A stretch of DNA of 64,000 nucleotides from Xenorhabdus bovienii SS-2004 (GTDB taxonomy: Bacteria > Pseudomonadota > Gammaproteobacteria > Enterobacterales > Enterobacteriaceae), in the NCBI RefSeq assembly GCF_000027225.1, contig NC_013892.1:1488001-1552000 (forward strand), written 5' to 3'. The notes under the pieces are model-generated. The model was given only the letters and a program-made list of their open reading frames with translations. It was not told the origin of the DNA and did no database searches. Made by a program: the position numbers and the translations under genes. Each line of letters starts with the position of its first letter. Position 1 is the stretch's first letter. Shown in pieces: positions 48,681-57,801 of this stretch.

Positions 48681-51479
48681 ATGACTGTAAACAGAGGCGA
48701 TAACCTGCATCAAAAAACGCCGGAAGTGACGGTTCTGGATAACCGGGGGTTGACCGTTCGCGAGCTCCGTTATCACCGCCACCCAAATACCCCCATCACC
48801 ACCGATGAACGGATCACCCGCCATCGGTTTACCCTCGCCGGTCAGTTGGCGCACAGCATTGACCCGCGCCTGTTTGACTTACAGCAGGCGGATAATACAA
48901 TCAATCCTAATATGGTTTATGAGACGGCACTGACAGGCGAAGTGGTGCGCATAAGGAGTGTCGATGCGGGTAATACCCTGATGCTGAATGATATTACCGG
49001 CCGGCCTGTGCTGGCCATCAATGCAACCGGGGTCACCCGTACATGGCAATATGAAGATGATACTTTACCCGGACGCCCGCTCAGTATCACCGAACAGCCT
49101 GCTGACGAAGTAGCCCGTATCACAGAGCGTTTTGTCTGGGCAGGGAACAGTGAGGCGGAGAAGAACAGCAACCTGGCCGGACAGTGTGTGCGTCACTATG
49201 ACACTGCCGGACTGAACCAGACGGACAGTATTGCGCTTAACGGAATACCGCTGTCCGTCACTCGCCGACTACTGCCGGACGGTACGGACGCAGACTGGCA
49301 GGGAAACAATGAATCCGCCTGGAACGACCGGCTGGCACCGGAAAGCTTCACCACCCTGAGCACGGCGGATGCCACCGGTGCGGTACTGACCACCACCGAT
49401 GCGGCCGGTAACCTGCAGCGACTGGCGTATGACGTGGCAGGCCTGCTGACTGGCAGCTGGCTGCGGCTTGCGGGCGGGACAGAGCAGGTCATCGTGAAGT
49501 CCCTGGCGTATTCCGCCGCGGGTCAGAAACTACGCGAAGCGCACGGCAACGGCGTAGTGACCACCTACACCTACGAACCGGAGACCCAGCGCCTTGTTGG
49601 CATAAAAACCGAACGCCCACCGGGACATGCACAGGGGGCGAAGGTGTTACAGGACTTGCGTTATGAGTACGACCCGGTGGGCAACGTGGTGAAAGTGGCG
49701 AACGATGCGGAGGTTACCCGCTTCTGGCGCAACCAGAAAGTGGTACCGGAGAACACGTATACTTACGATAGCCTGTACCAACTGGTTTCCGCTACCGGGC
49801 GTGAAATGGCTAATATTGGCCAACAGAGTTCTCTGTTACCCCCCCCTTCCCTCATTGATAGCAGTACCTACAGCAACTATTCCCGCACCTATAATTATGA
49901 CCGTGGGGACAATCTGACGCAGATACGTCACAGTGCCCCGGCCAACGACAACAGTTATACCACCAAGATGACGGTCTCAGATCGCAGCAACCGGGCGGTG
50001 CTAAGTACGCTGACGGAAAACCCAGCGGAAGTGGATGCGCTGTTCACCACAGGTGGGCAGCAGAACCAGCTGCTGCCGGGACAGAGCCTCGTCTGGACGC
50101 CGCGCGGTGAGCTGCTGAAAGTGGCACCCGTGGTGCGTGACGGGCAGGTTTCCGACCAGGAATCCTATCGGTATGATGCGGACAGTCAGCGCATCATCAA
50201 AACCCACGTTCAGCAGACGGCTAACAGCTCGCAAACGCAGAGCACGTTGTATCTGTCAGGACTGGAGCGGCACACCACAACAAATGGCACGACGGTGAAA
50301 GAGGTGCTACACGTTATCACGATAGGAGAAGCAGGCCGTGCGCAGGTGCGGGTACTGCACTGGAAGAACGGAAAACCGGATAGCATCAGTAACGACCAGA
50401 TACGCTACAGCTACGACAACCTCATTGGTAGCAGCGGCCTAGAGGTGGACGGAGACGGGCAAATTATCAGTATGGAAGAGTACTACCCGTACGGTGGCAC
50501 TGCGGTGTGGACGGCGAGGAACCAGACTGAAGCGGGTTATAAAACTGTTCGTTACTCGGGTAAGGAGCGGGATGCTACGGGGCTCTATTATTATGGCTAC
50601 CGGTATTATCAACCGTGGGCGGGGCGCTGGTTGAGCGCAGATCCGGCTGGGACGGTGGACGGGCTGAATCTGTTCAGGATGGTCAGGAATAATCCAGTAT
50701 CAGGGTATGACAATGTAGGGCTTGTGTGGACTCCTGTAACCAAGGCTGTAGGCTCCGGAATATTGGGTGCGGCTACGCTGGGGTACGAAGCGTATAAACA
50801 CTCAAAATCAAAAAATGAACCTGTCCAATTATCATCAAATACATTAGGCAATAATAAAATCCATGAATTTCACAAGGCGGTCACTGATAAAAATAATAAA
50901 TTCTCAGTGACTGAAGAGGTAAAAGAAAATTTATCAGGTCGAGGAAAGGTTATAAAAAACTTTCTTACCAAAGGAGAAGTTCCTGCTCATGATTCAATTA
51001 TGAATCAAAAAGAGAATTTAATAACAATAGCAAAATACAGTCAAAACGGGGACGTGAGTAAGTTGGATAAAGGCAAGTTAGCCATTGCCTCTGTATCAGA
51101 CGCAAGTAATAATTTGCCAATAAGAATTTATCAGGCTTATAAAGGCTTTCGTACAGCCACATCAGTGACTCCTGAAGGGGTGGATGAGGTGATGGAAAGT
51201 GTGGCAACAGCGAAGGATAACGTAAAAAGCACCTTGAATGTTGGGATTGGCGTTGGCGTCATTGGAAATTCGCTATTGTCAGTGGCAAAAGTATTCGTTC
51301 CTGGAGCTGCTATTCCTATTACCGCCGGTCAGGCACTATGGGCAGTATCATCCGTCGGAAAAACTGTAAACCAGGTGAATAAAGCAGTAAAAGAAAATAT
51401 TGAAAAATCCCCTATATCTCATGAATTTAAAGAGGAATTATTTAGGCAGATGGGAAAGCCAACAAATAAAGATGGGTAA
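48681..51479 (+). CDS. xptB1: Tc toxin C component (TcC), XptB1/TccC-like, with unrecognised C-terminal payload
   Basis: A 932-residue Rhs-repeat protein with AAGGAAAGG before the ATG. Rhs/YD motifs run through the first ~640 residues (LRYEYDPVGNVVKVANDAEV). The conserved Rhs core end is at ~641-680: RYYQPWAGRWLSADPAGTVD, then GLNLFRMVRNNPVSGYDNVG, the region where TccC proteins cut themselves to free the toxin. Residues ~682-932 are the variable payload. They are AT-rich, Lys/Asn/Ser-rich, with a hydrophobic stretch ~855-905 (GIGVGVIGNSLLSVAKVFVP) and no motif I recognise; not ADP-ribosyltransferase-like in an obvious way. The shortened total length (~1016 in XptB1) comes from this domain. 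Confidence 0.93.
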   Translation: MTVNRGDNLHQKTPEVTVLDNRGLTVRELRYHRHPNTPITTDERITRHRFTLAGQLAHSIDPRLFDLQQADNTINPNMVYETALTGEVVRIRSVDAGNTLMLNDITGRPVLAINATGVTRTWQYEDDTLPGRPLSITEQPADEVARITERFVWAGNSEAEKNSNLAGQCVRHYDTAGLNQTDSIALNGIPLSVTRRLLPDGTDADWQGNNESAWNDRLAPESFTTLSTADATGAVLTTTDAAGNLQRLAYDVAGLLTGSWLRLAGGTEQVIVKSLAYSAAGQKLREAHGNGVVTTYTYEPETQRLVGIKTERPPGHAQGAKVLQDLRYEYDPVGNVVKVANDAEVTRFWRNQKVVPENTYTYDSLYQLVSATGREMANIGQQSSLLPPPSLIDSSTYSNYSRTYNYDRGDNLTQIRHSAPANDNSYTTKMTVSDRSNRAVLSTLTENPAEVDALFTTGGQQNQLLPGQSLVWTPRGELLKVAPVVRDGQVSDQESYRYDADSQRIIKTHVQQTANSSQTQSTLYLSGLERHTTTNGTTVKEVLHVITIGEAGRAQVRVLHWKNGKPDSISNDQIRYSYDNLIGSSGLEVDGDGQIISMEEYYPYGGTAVWTARNQTEAGYKTVRYSGKERDATGLYYYGYRYYQPWAGRWLSADPAGTVDGLNLFRMVRNNPVSGYDNVGLVWTPVTKAVGSGILGAATLGYEAYKHSKSKNEPVQLSSNTLGNNKIHEFHKAVTDKNNKFSVTEEVKENLSGRGKVIKNFLTKGEVPAHDSIMNQKENLITIAKYSQNGDVSKLDKGKLAIASVSDASNNLPIRIYQAYKGFRTATSVTPEGVDEVMESVATAKDNVKSTLNVGIGVGVIGNSLLSVAKVFVPGAAIPITAGQALWAVSSVGKTVNQVNKAVKENIEKSPISHEFKEELFRQMGKPTNKDG

Positions 51480-51528
51480 TTCCTCTTAATCGACCCTGTT
51501 TACGATTTTATGTAATCGCGATTTCCTA

Positions 51529-51711
51529 TTAGACGTGACCGTTTAGGCGGTCACCGAATTCAATCATAAAACGAACCATCGCCAGACGCCAATTCTGGAT
51601 CGGCATTGTCCATTTCTTAGAGGCTGTCTGAATCGCCAGCCAAACGTCAGCGTATGGGGAATTATACCTTGCCCTCTGCCATTTTCCATGGCCGCAGTTT
51701 TTCTCAATCCG
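51529..51711 (-). pseudogene. IS256-family transposase C-terminal fragment (IS285-like)
   Basis: The minus-strand end DVWLAIQTASKKWTMPIQNW then RFMIEFGDRLNGHV is the C-terminus of IS256-family transposases of the IS285 kind. Only ~60 residues remain, and the 5' side joins IS66-like sequence directly. Confidence 0.75.
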
Positions 51712-51925
51712 GAGTTGGCTGGCATAACTCATCCAGGCCAGTCATGACATAATCGAAGGGGATCAGCCCATTGGCTTTTGCTGTTTCAATGACGCTATAG
51801 AGGATCTCGCTCGCCTGTGTACCACTTGGAGTATGACTGAACAGCCACGCATTTCGCCCGATGACAAACGGTTTGATCGCTCTTTCCGTCCGGTTATTGT
51901 CAATCGACAGCCGTCCATCCTCCCG
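51712..51925 (-). pseudogene. IS66 tnpC fragment
   Basis: About 210 bases closely match the tnpC gene of the intact IS66 element (26455-26680), covering the region around the catalytic Glu, but with many base changes, so it derives from a different, older IS66 copy. It is fused on both sides to other mobile-element pieces. Confidence 0.85.
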
Positions 51926-52255
51926 TACGCTTACCGATCTGGTTGGCGAGCTGCACCAGTAAAGCGTCCACAGTTCAAAAGCCTGACCGACTCCATCGAC
52001 ACGCCATCAGGCCGGTTTTTCTTCTACGTCATGGCCAGCCTCACCGAAATGGAGCGTGAGCTGATCGTCGAGCGCACCCGTGCCGGGCTGGATGTCGCCC
52101 GTCAGCTTAGCCGCAAGCCCAAGATGACAGACAGCAAGATCGAGTCGGCCAAGAAACTGCTGACCAGCGGTGTTCCACCCAAGGACGTCGCCAAGAACCT
52201 TGGCGTATCAGTTCCTACGCTGTACCGATGGGTGCCGGCATCAACGCACACTTAG
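51926..52255 (+). pseudogene. Tn3-type resolvase C-terminal fragment
   Basis: The frame reads FKSLTDSIDTPSGRFFFYVM, then EMERELIVERTRAGLDVARQ and a C-terminal helix-turn-helix (GVPPKDVAKNLGVSVPTLYR): the end of a serine recombinase (TnpR). The N-terminal catalytic Ser half is missing. The upstream piece LTDLVGELHQ is in another frame, and the usual GGRK linker after VARQL is absent, so the gene is dead. Confidence 0.85.
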
Positions 52256-52335
52256 CGAATGAAAGGGACTTTCCCTCGATTGGGTTACTGTATTGATTTT
52301 CCGTGCCATCATGGGGAGTAACCAAAATTTGACAC

Positions 52336-52709
52336 TCAATTTAATTGAGGATCTAAAATATCGATTACTTTAGCTAAGACTTCATCAACGACATTAGGTT
52401 CAGCTTGTGCTGAATAGCTAGCTTTGCGTTCATTCAAATCAAGTGAACGAATCTGGTAGCAAAGCGCAACACTGGTAATTTTTCCGGTATCGATACTTGA
52501 GCCATCTAGATATACGGTAATAGCTTCAGAACGTGCTAGCCCTCCACCACTGGTAATTGGAACACAAAGTGCAGTGTCTAACTTTTGATTCAGTGCAAAT
52601 TCAGAGATAACCAGATAGTAATGGACCCCTTTAAACTCCTGCCGCTAACGGGGTCGCCGTTAGCATGCCAGATTTCACCTTTGCTTGGGACGCTCCTTCT
52701 ACGCACCAT
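52336..52709 (-). pseudogene. chpB: MazF/ChpB-type toxin, frameshifted
   Basis: The 5' part encodes MVRRRSVPSKGEIWHANGDP, then the frame shifts near codon 25. The other frame continues FKGVHYYLVISEFALNQKLD, CVPITSGGGLARSEAI and TGKITSVALCYQIRSLD to TGA at 52336. Together these make a full ChpB/PemK-type endoribonuclease of ~124 residues. One G appears lost in AGGAG (expected AGGGAG) at about 52635. The product should stop after ~37 residues. The antitoxin gene upstream is intact and overlaps the start by one base. Confidence 0.8.
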
Positions 52710-52981
52710 TAAATCACCTCATTACCAACAGGATGAGAATTTAGATCATCGCCTGTTGCTTCGTTGAAAGTCCGCACTTCTGTTTCATCAATGCCTTGCA
52801 ACAACTCAGAAAGAGACTTCCTGCCTCTGGCTATTCTACCTGTTGGTTTGATGCTTATTCCGTCGCCTGACGTTTTTACATCCAATTTTGTACCTACTGA
52901 CCACCCCGTTGCTGTTGCAACGTCACTAGGGATTGTGACAACCACTGCCCCGCCCTGTTGACGTAAACGTGTTATTGCCAT
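52709..52981 (-). CDS. chpS: MazE/ChpS-type antitoxin (AbrB-like)
   Basis: About 90 residues, MAITRLRQQGGAVVVTIPSD, then TGWSVGTKLDVKTSGDGISI: a swapped-hairpin AbrB/MazE DNA-binding fold. The C-terminal part (LLQGIDETEVRTFNEATGDD) would bind the toxin. GGAGG precedes the ATG at 52981. It is coupled to the toxin gene by a one-base overlap (TAATG). With the toxin frameshifted it may remain as an orphan antitoxin and regulator. Confidence 0.82.
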   Translation of the reverse strand: MAITRLRQQGGAVVVTIPSDVATATGWSVGTKLDVKTSGDGISIKPTGRIARGRKSLSELLQGIDETEVRTFNEATGDDLNSHPVGNEVI

Positions 52982-53160
52982 AATAACCTCCAATCAATGT
53001 GTAACTTTATCTCACAAAGTCACACTTTTTGCTTTAAATAAGGCTCCCAACAGAATGAGGAAAAAATAGTACACTAAACATTGGTGTCAGTTTGAACTAT
53101 AGCTAAATCATATTAATATGACATAATATCTAACTCTAAGATAACAAGGCATAAAATGAG

Positions 53161-53986
53161 ATGGGCTACAGCTTAGATTTTCGAAAGCGAGTACTGGCAT
53201 ACAAAGACAAGCATTCGTTGACTTTCGAACAAACGAGTGCCCATTTTGAAATCTCCATGCGTACCTTGTTCCGGTGGTGCAATAAAATAGAACCTTGCAT
53301 GACCCGCGATAAACCCGCCACGAAAATCCCTGATGAGGTACTCATTGCGGATGTCCAAAATTTTCCTGATGACTATCAATGGGAAAGAGCAAAACGTTTA
53401 GGTGTTTCACAATCGGCTATTCATTACGCCTTGAAACGGCTGAATATCACCCCGAAAAAAAACGCTCCAACACCCTCGCGCTGATCCTCAATCTCGTCAG
53501 GCATTTATCGAGCACATCAGCGATGATGAACAGACTGGCAGACCCCTTGTTTATTTGGATGAAAGTGGTTTTGCTCAATCGATGCCACGTAAACAGGGGT
53601 ATTCGGAAAAAGGGTTACGCTGTTTTGGTACGCATGACTGGCACGCAAAAGGCCGTCTCAACGTCATTGGCGCCATTCTCGAAAATACCTTCGTCACCTT
53701 AAGCTTATTTACCGGGAATATTAATGCCGATGTTTCTTATGCGTGGATGACGCAAGATTTGCTGCCAAAGCTTCCACACGGAGCAGTGATAGTGATGGAT
53801 AATGCGCCTTTCCATAAACGGAATGACACGACACAAGCGATAGCAGACAGCAGATGTCAACTGGAATGGCTTCCCGCTTATAATCCGGATTTAAACCCTA
53901 TAGAACACAAATGGGGCGGAGCAAAAGCGATAAGGAGGCAAAAAAGATGTTCAGTTGATGAGTTGTTTACGGAGCATATTGAATAG
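53161..53986 (+). pseudogene. IS630-family transposase, split by a frameshift at an A8 run
   Basis: The first frame (53161-53484) encodes MGYSLDFRKRVLAYKDKHSL with a helix-turn-helix, and the second (from about 53470 to 53986) encodes DPQSRQAFIEHISDDEQTGR, VYLDESGFAQS (first Asp), IVMDNAPFHK (second) and YNPDLNPIEHKWG (Glu). The two differ by one base; the junction is AAAAAAAA at 53455-53462, where one A too many explains the shift. It could be a mutation or a programmed slip. The DDE triad itself is intact. I could not fix the ends of the element. Confidence 0.82.
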
Positions 53987-54011
53987 GTCAGGTTATGTTG
54001 ATTCTGCTATA

Positions 54012-54058
54012 TGTAGTGACCTACAATCGAAAACTGTTGTTGATTGTAGGCCACTACA
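54012..54058. repeat. Long inverted repeat downstream of the IS630 transposase
   Basis: TGTAGTGACCTACAATC and GATTGTAGGCCACTACA pair over 16 of 17 positions around a 13-base loop. It has no U run. It may be an element end, a small non-autonomous repeat, or a structured RNA end. Confidence 0.5.
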
Positions 54059-54137
54059 GATATAGGCTTGTTTTAGTTCACCTAGGTGTAAGTGGTGATG
54101 TAGAATGCTACATACTTTATTTTTTGAGGTTTATAAC

Positions 54138-54343
54138 ATGACATTGAAATATCAATTAGCTGACTTACAGAAAAAAGCCAAAGAAAGAACTGTAAAAACC
54201 CAGAACATAGAGTATGACTTAGAGACATTAGTAAAAAAAATAGACCGTAAAACAATAAAGCTTAATCCTGATTATCAGCGCAGACATCGCTGGACAACGG
54301 AGGCTTCATCTCGGCTAATAGAAAGCCTAATACTTAACATACC
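54138..54343 (+). pseudogene. DUF262 (GmrS/Sd-like) gene, cut by an IS1-family insertion
   Basis: ATG 54138 after GAGG opens a protein containing TQNIEYDLETLVKKIDRKTI, then KLNPDYQRRHRWTTEASSRL and IESLILNIPV, the N-terminal DUF262 signature found in GmrSD-type DNA-modification-dependent nucleases and other defence proteins. The frame then enters the IS1-family end and stops after two more codons. The remaining ~500 residues are not found on the other side of the IS. Confidence 0.75.
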
Positions 54344-54401
54344 GGTCATGTATTAAATGGTTAGTTGCTGTGATATGCTTCCGGCTTTTTAAGGATGAAG
54401 T

Positions 54402-54677
54402 ATGGCCAAAGTTGATGTCTATTGCCGTTATTGCCACAAATCAGAACAGGTCAAAGGACATGGGAAAGGAAATGGCGGACATCCTCGTTATCGCTGTTAT
54501 AGCTGCTGTAAGGTCTTTCAGTTGGCGTATACCTATCAGGCCTGCAAACCCGGCGTTAAAGAACAGATTGTCGATATCGCGATGAATAACGGGGGAATTC
54601 GTGACACCGCTCGGATCCTGAAAGTCGCCACCGCCACCGTCATGAAAACATTAAAAACCTCAGACCCCGAAACGTAA
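54402..54677 (+). CDS. insA: IS1 protein InsA
   Basis: A 91-residue protein, MAKVDVYCRYCHKSEQVKGH, with four zinc-ligand Cys (CRYC ... CYSCCK) and a helix-turn-helix. It represses the element's promoter; the InsAB fusion, made by a -1 shift at TTAAAAAC, is the transposase. Confidence 0.93.
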   Translation: MAKVDVYCRYCHKSEQVKGHGKGNGGHPRYRCYSCCKVFQLAYTYQACKPGVKEQIVDIAMNNGGIRDTARILKVATATVMKTLKTSDPET

Positions 54678-55096
54678 CGACACTTCCCCTTGCGGAATGT
54701 GGCATCCAGATTGTCTGTGAAATCGACGAGCAATGGTCGTTTGTCGGCAATAAGAAAAACCAACGCTGGCTTTGGTATGCTTGGGAACCCCGCCTGAAGC
54801 GAATAGTGGCTCATGTTTTTGGCGATCGCAGTCGAAAAACGTTAGACAAGCTGCTTACCCTCTTATCTTCCTTTACTATTCGGTTTTACTGCACGGATGA
54901 CTATGTTGTTTATGACCCACTTCCCGAGGAAGAGCACTTGACTGGAAAGGCGTTTACTCAGCGTATAGAGAGAACGAATTTAACGCATCGTACCCGAATC
55001 AAAAGGCTGAATAGAAAAACCATTGGGTATTCAAAATCGGAAGAAATGCACGATAAAGTGATAGGAACCTTTATTGAACGTGAACATTATTTTTAA
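54648..55096 (+). CDS. insB: IS1 transposase part InsB
   Basis: Reached by -1 frameshift from insA near TTAAAAAC (about 54650). It encodes NVTTLPLAECGIQIVCEIDE, QWSFVGNKKNQRWLWYAWEP, then DRSRKTLDKL and the C-terminal KSEEMHDKVIGTFIEREHYF. The Asp/Asp/Glu-type residues look intact, so the element may be functional. Confidence 0.88.
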
Positions 55097-55126
55097 TACC
55101 TAATCTAATCATTTAATACATGACCC

Positions 55127-55522
55127 AGAAATGAACCATTGGGCTATTGATTTCTTATTCATGAAAAAATCCCCTAAATGTAAAAAAACAGGCTGACTAT
55201 AATATCAAATATCTCCTATTGGGATACACTCTAAGTAACAGCATTATACAAATTAAATCCACGATAAATATCTCAATAAAATAAAAACCAATAAATTCAC
55301 TAATCCATTATAAAATTTCTTATTAAACCAATAAAAAATTTATTTAAATTAATTTTTAAACTTATGCAAATAAGACTTACAGCCATACTTTAATAAGTAT
55401 TATTAAAAATTATTTCATTTAAACAATTAACTATATTTATTATTTTAAATAAGAGAGAATAATACTTGACATTCTCCTTCAGCTAGTTAAAAATTAATTT
55501 TAGTATTTGTTTTATAATACAA
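55127..55522. other. AT-rich intergenic region
   Basis: About 400 bases, over 75% A+T by eye, no gene seen. A short open stretch directly after the IS1 end (DPEMNHWAIDFLFMKKSP) may be a coding remnant. A likely promoter of the porin gene lies within. Confidence 0.4.
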
Positions 55523-56425
55523 ATGGATTATTACATGTTATTTTCTCTCAATAAACACAAAATAGAAAACCGTTTACAATTCTGTCAAAAAAGATCACAA
55601 TACTTTCTATTATTTAATGTACTTTATCGGGTGCAATCAATATACCATACTTTAAAAAGTATTGTTTCAAACCAAATAAACTTGTCATTGATACCATTAT
55701 TGATTTTTACAAATCATGCTCAGGCAAGCGATTTCGTCAATTTTCAATCCATTGACACCAGCCTTTACCTACAATTCGAAAATAAAGTTGCCCCTCAGAA
55801 AACGATCTCTCCCATTATAGAGGCGTATGGTGATTACAAAATTGGCGATATGTATGTTTACAGTATTTGGCAAAATTCGCTGCAACATGACTATCAAGAC
55901 GATAAAAGCACCTATTACTATAAATTCGTCCCCAGACTCAGTGCCAGCAAGATAACGGGGTATGATCTTTCCTATGGCCCGTTAAAAGATGTGCTGTTTG
56001 CCCAGTGGATTGCCAAAACCAAAAACGTAAAATACGATTATTTCCCCGGTATCAGCCTTGACTGGCAAGTCCCCGGGTTTAGCTGGCTGCGTACCCTGTT
56101 TTATTTTGAAAATAATGCAAAAGGAAATTGGAACGATCAACGAATTCATATTGACTATGCCATTCCTTTCAATAATCAATTGGGGGATTTTCGGATCGTA
56201 GGGACGTTAGATTATACGCTTGGGTTACACGATAATCCTGAAATGCTGGAGTTCAAGCCAGAATTGCATTATGACTTGGGGAAAAAACTGGGCTATCAAT
56301 CAGGGCATTTATGGACAGGCCTTGTTCTGAATACAACCAAGAATAAGTACAAAATAAAAGATACACCGTACTATCGCACGAACCAATTCAGCTATGGCGT
56401 GTTTATTCGATACAGCTTTTTCTAA
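55523..56425 (+). CDS. Tsx/OmpK-family outer-membrane nucleoside channel
   Basis: A 300-residue frame. After a signal-like stretch ending LIPLLIFTNHAQA (~70) the mature part reads SDFVNFQSIDTSLYLQFEN and alternates aromatic and polar residues as a beta-barrel, ending in FSYGVFIRYSFF with the C-terminal Phe of outer-membrane proteins. Motifs such as YGDYKIGDMYVY and DYAIPFNNQLGDFRIVGTLDY fit Tsx-like channels. The ~55 residues before the signal are unusual for this family and no ribosome site precedes ATG 55523, so the real start may be further inside. It lies 56 bases from an MFS gene in the same direction. Confidence 0.8.
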   Translation: MDYYMLFSLNKHKIENRLQFCQKRSQYFLLFNVLYRVQSIYHTLKSIVSNQINLSLIPLLIFTNHAQASDFVNFQSIDTSLYLQFENKVAPQKTISPIIEAYGDYKIGDMYVYSIWQNSLQHDYQDDKSTYYYKFVPRLSASKITGYDLSYGPLKDVLFAQWIAKTKNVKYDYFPGISLDWQVPGFSWLRTLFYFENNAKGNWNDQRIHIDYAIPFNNQLGDFRIVGTLDYTLGLHDNPEMLEFKPELHYDLGKKLGYQSGHLWTGLVLNTTKNKYKIKDTPYYRTNQFSYGVFIRYSFF

Positions 56426-56480
56426 TAAACACATAAAATAGTGCCGTTTTTAGTGGTTTATAGCCTTTTATGGGGTCACA

Positions 56481-57758
56481 ATGTCCATTCAACACGACAA
56501 ATTCGGGCGTACTTATCAGTGGTTTTTGCTGGTACTTTTAGGTATGGTATATTTTTTATCCACAGCAACAACCTTTACGTCATTGGGCGTTGTTCTGCCC
56601 AGCATGATCAACGAGCTGGGCTGGAACTGGACGAATGCAGGTTTGGGATTCTCTCTGCTTGGCCTGACCTGTGGACTTTCCAGTTTTCTGCCAACATTGT
56701 TCATCCGTAAGATTGGTGTCCGCTTCACCCTCTTCATTGGTCTGCTGATTTTTCTTGCCGGTTTCTATCATCTGTATAACACCCATGTCATTTTATCTTA
56801 TTTTATCGGGACAGCCTTATTGGGTATCGGATTTACCTTTTTAGCGACAGTTCCCGGCACTTATGTCATTTCACGGTTATATGAAAAACAGTCCCTTGCC
56901 TTTGGTTTCTATTTCACCATCGGTGGGCTGGGGGGCGTCATTGGCCCGTGGATCTATTTTCTGGCCACCCGTGTCTGGGGAACATGGCGTATGCACTGGA
57001 TGATTTCCGCCATTGTTCTGACCGTATTTGTACTTCTGACTATATTTATCCTGCAAGAAGGCAAACGGGAAGTTGCCCATGCCAAGGCCGTTAATCAAAA
57101 GCACAATAGCCAGAACCCCCTGAAAATTTATCGCACTAAACAGCGCTGGACTGCACGGAGAGCGCTGCGTACATGGCAATTCTATGCCATTGCCGCCACT
57201 TACACTGCGTTTTTATGGTGTGGTATTACAGTTAACAGTTTTGCCGTTGCGCACATTATCGAGAATGGCTTCAGTGAAGCTATCGCCGCAGGGCTGCTGA
57301 GTTCAATGGCCTTTATCAATGCTTTTTCAAGACTGGCCGGAGGCGCGGTAGGCGAGTGGCTTGATCCGAAAAAATTGCTGATTGGCAGCCTGACCGTCAT
57401 CATTATTGGTTTGATCTCGCTGAGTATCGCGTCTTCATGGCCTTTCTTGATTGGATTTACGCTATTTGTCGGTATGGGCTATGGGATGACTTTCCTCGCC
57501 TCCAGTGTCCTGCTTGCCAATTATTTTGGACGTAAGCCTTATCTGGAGTTGTTTTCGGTCATGAACCTGATTTCTACTCTGGCTTGTCTGGCACCTTTTT
57601 TTGCCGGGGCGGTTAAAGATTATTCAGGCAGTTTTACTTCGGCTTTCCTCATTATTGCCATCCCCGTATGTGTTGTTCTTGTCGTAACATTGATGATGAA
57701 ACCGCCTGCTCAAAAAATGAAAAAGCGTTTAGTCGACAATTCCCCATTCACCGAATAG
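56481..57758 (+). CDS. MFS transporter
   Basis: A 425-residue protein with about 12 membrane helices in two six-helix halves. WFLLVLLGMVYFLSTATTF opens it; the inter-domain loop is basic (KREVAHAKAVNQKHNSQNP). The motif LARLAGG-like DxxGR/K region is visible as FSRLAGGAVGEWLDPKKL in the second half. It lies between a Tsx-like porin and a RutA-like oxygenase, all in one direction, so a nucleoside, pyrimidine or related substrate is plausible, but the substrate cannot be read from the sequence. Confidence 0.87.
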   Translation: MSIQHDKFGRTYQWFLLVLLGMVYFLSTATTFTSLGVVLPSMINELGWNWTNAGLGFSLLGLTCGLSSFLPTLFIRKIGVRFTLFIGLLIFLAGFYHLYNTHVILSYFIGTALLGIGFTFLATVPGTYVISRLYEKQSLAFGFYFTIGGLGGVIGPWIYFLATRVWGTWRMHWMISAIVLTVFVLLTIFILQEGKREVAHAKAVNQKHNSQNPLKIYRTKQRWTARRALRTWQFYAIAATYTAFLWCGITVNSFAVAHIIENGFSEAIAAGLLSSMAFINAFSRLAGGAVGEWLDPKKLLIGSLTVIIIGLISLSIASSWPFLIGFTLFVGMGYGMTFLASSVLLANYFGRKPYLELFSVMNLISTLACLAPFFAGAVKDYSGSFTSAFLIIAIPVCVVLVVTLMMKPPAQKMKKRLVDNSPFTE

Positions 57759-57801
57759 GGTAATAGACGAACTGAAACCGTGCACAAACAAGGAAATAGT
57801 G

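Larger units (their letters stand above)
54344..55125 (+). mobile_element. IS1-family insertion sequence
   Basis: A ~780-bp element bounded by imperfect inverted repeats GGTCATGTATTAAATGGTTAG (left) and the complement of CTAATCATTTAATACATGACC (right). It carries insA and insB in the usual arrangement. The bases flanking the ends (aacatacc / cagaaatg) do not form a target duplication, so a deletion or recombination followed insertion. Confidence 0.85.

Noticed and set aside
51833..52255. A 140-residue fused protein
   Set aside because: The frame is an accident of an antisense IS66 piece joined to a resolvase fragment; only the second part is real coding relic.
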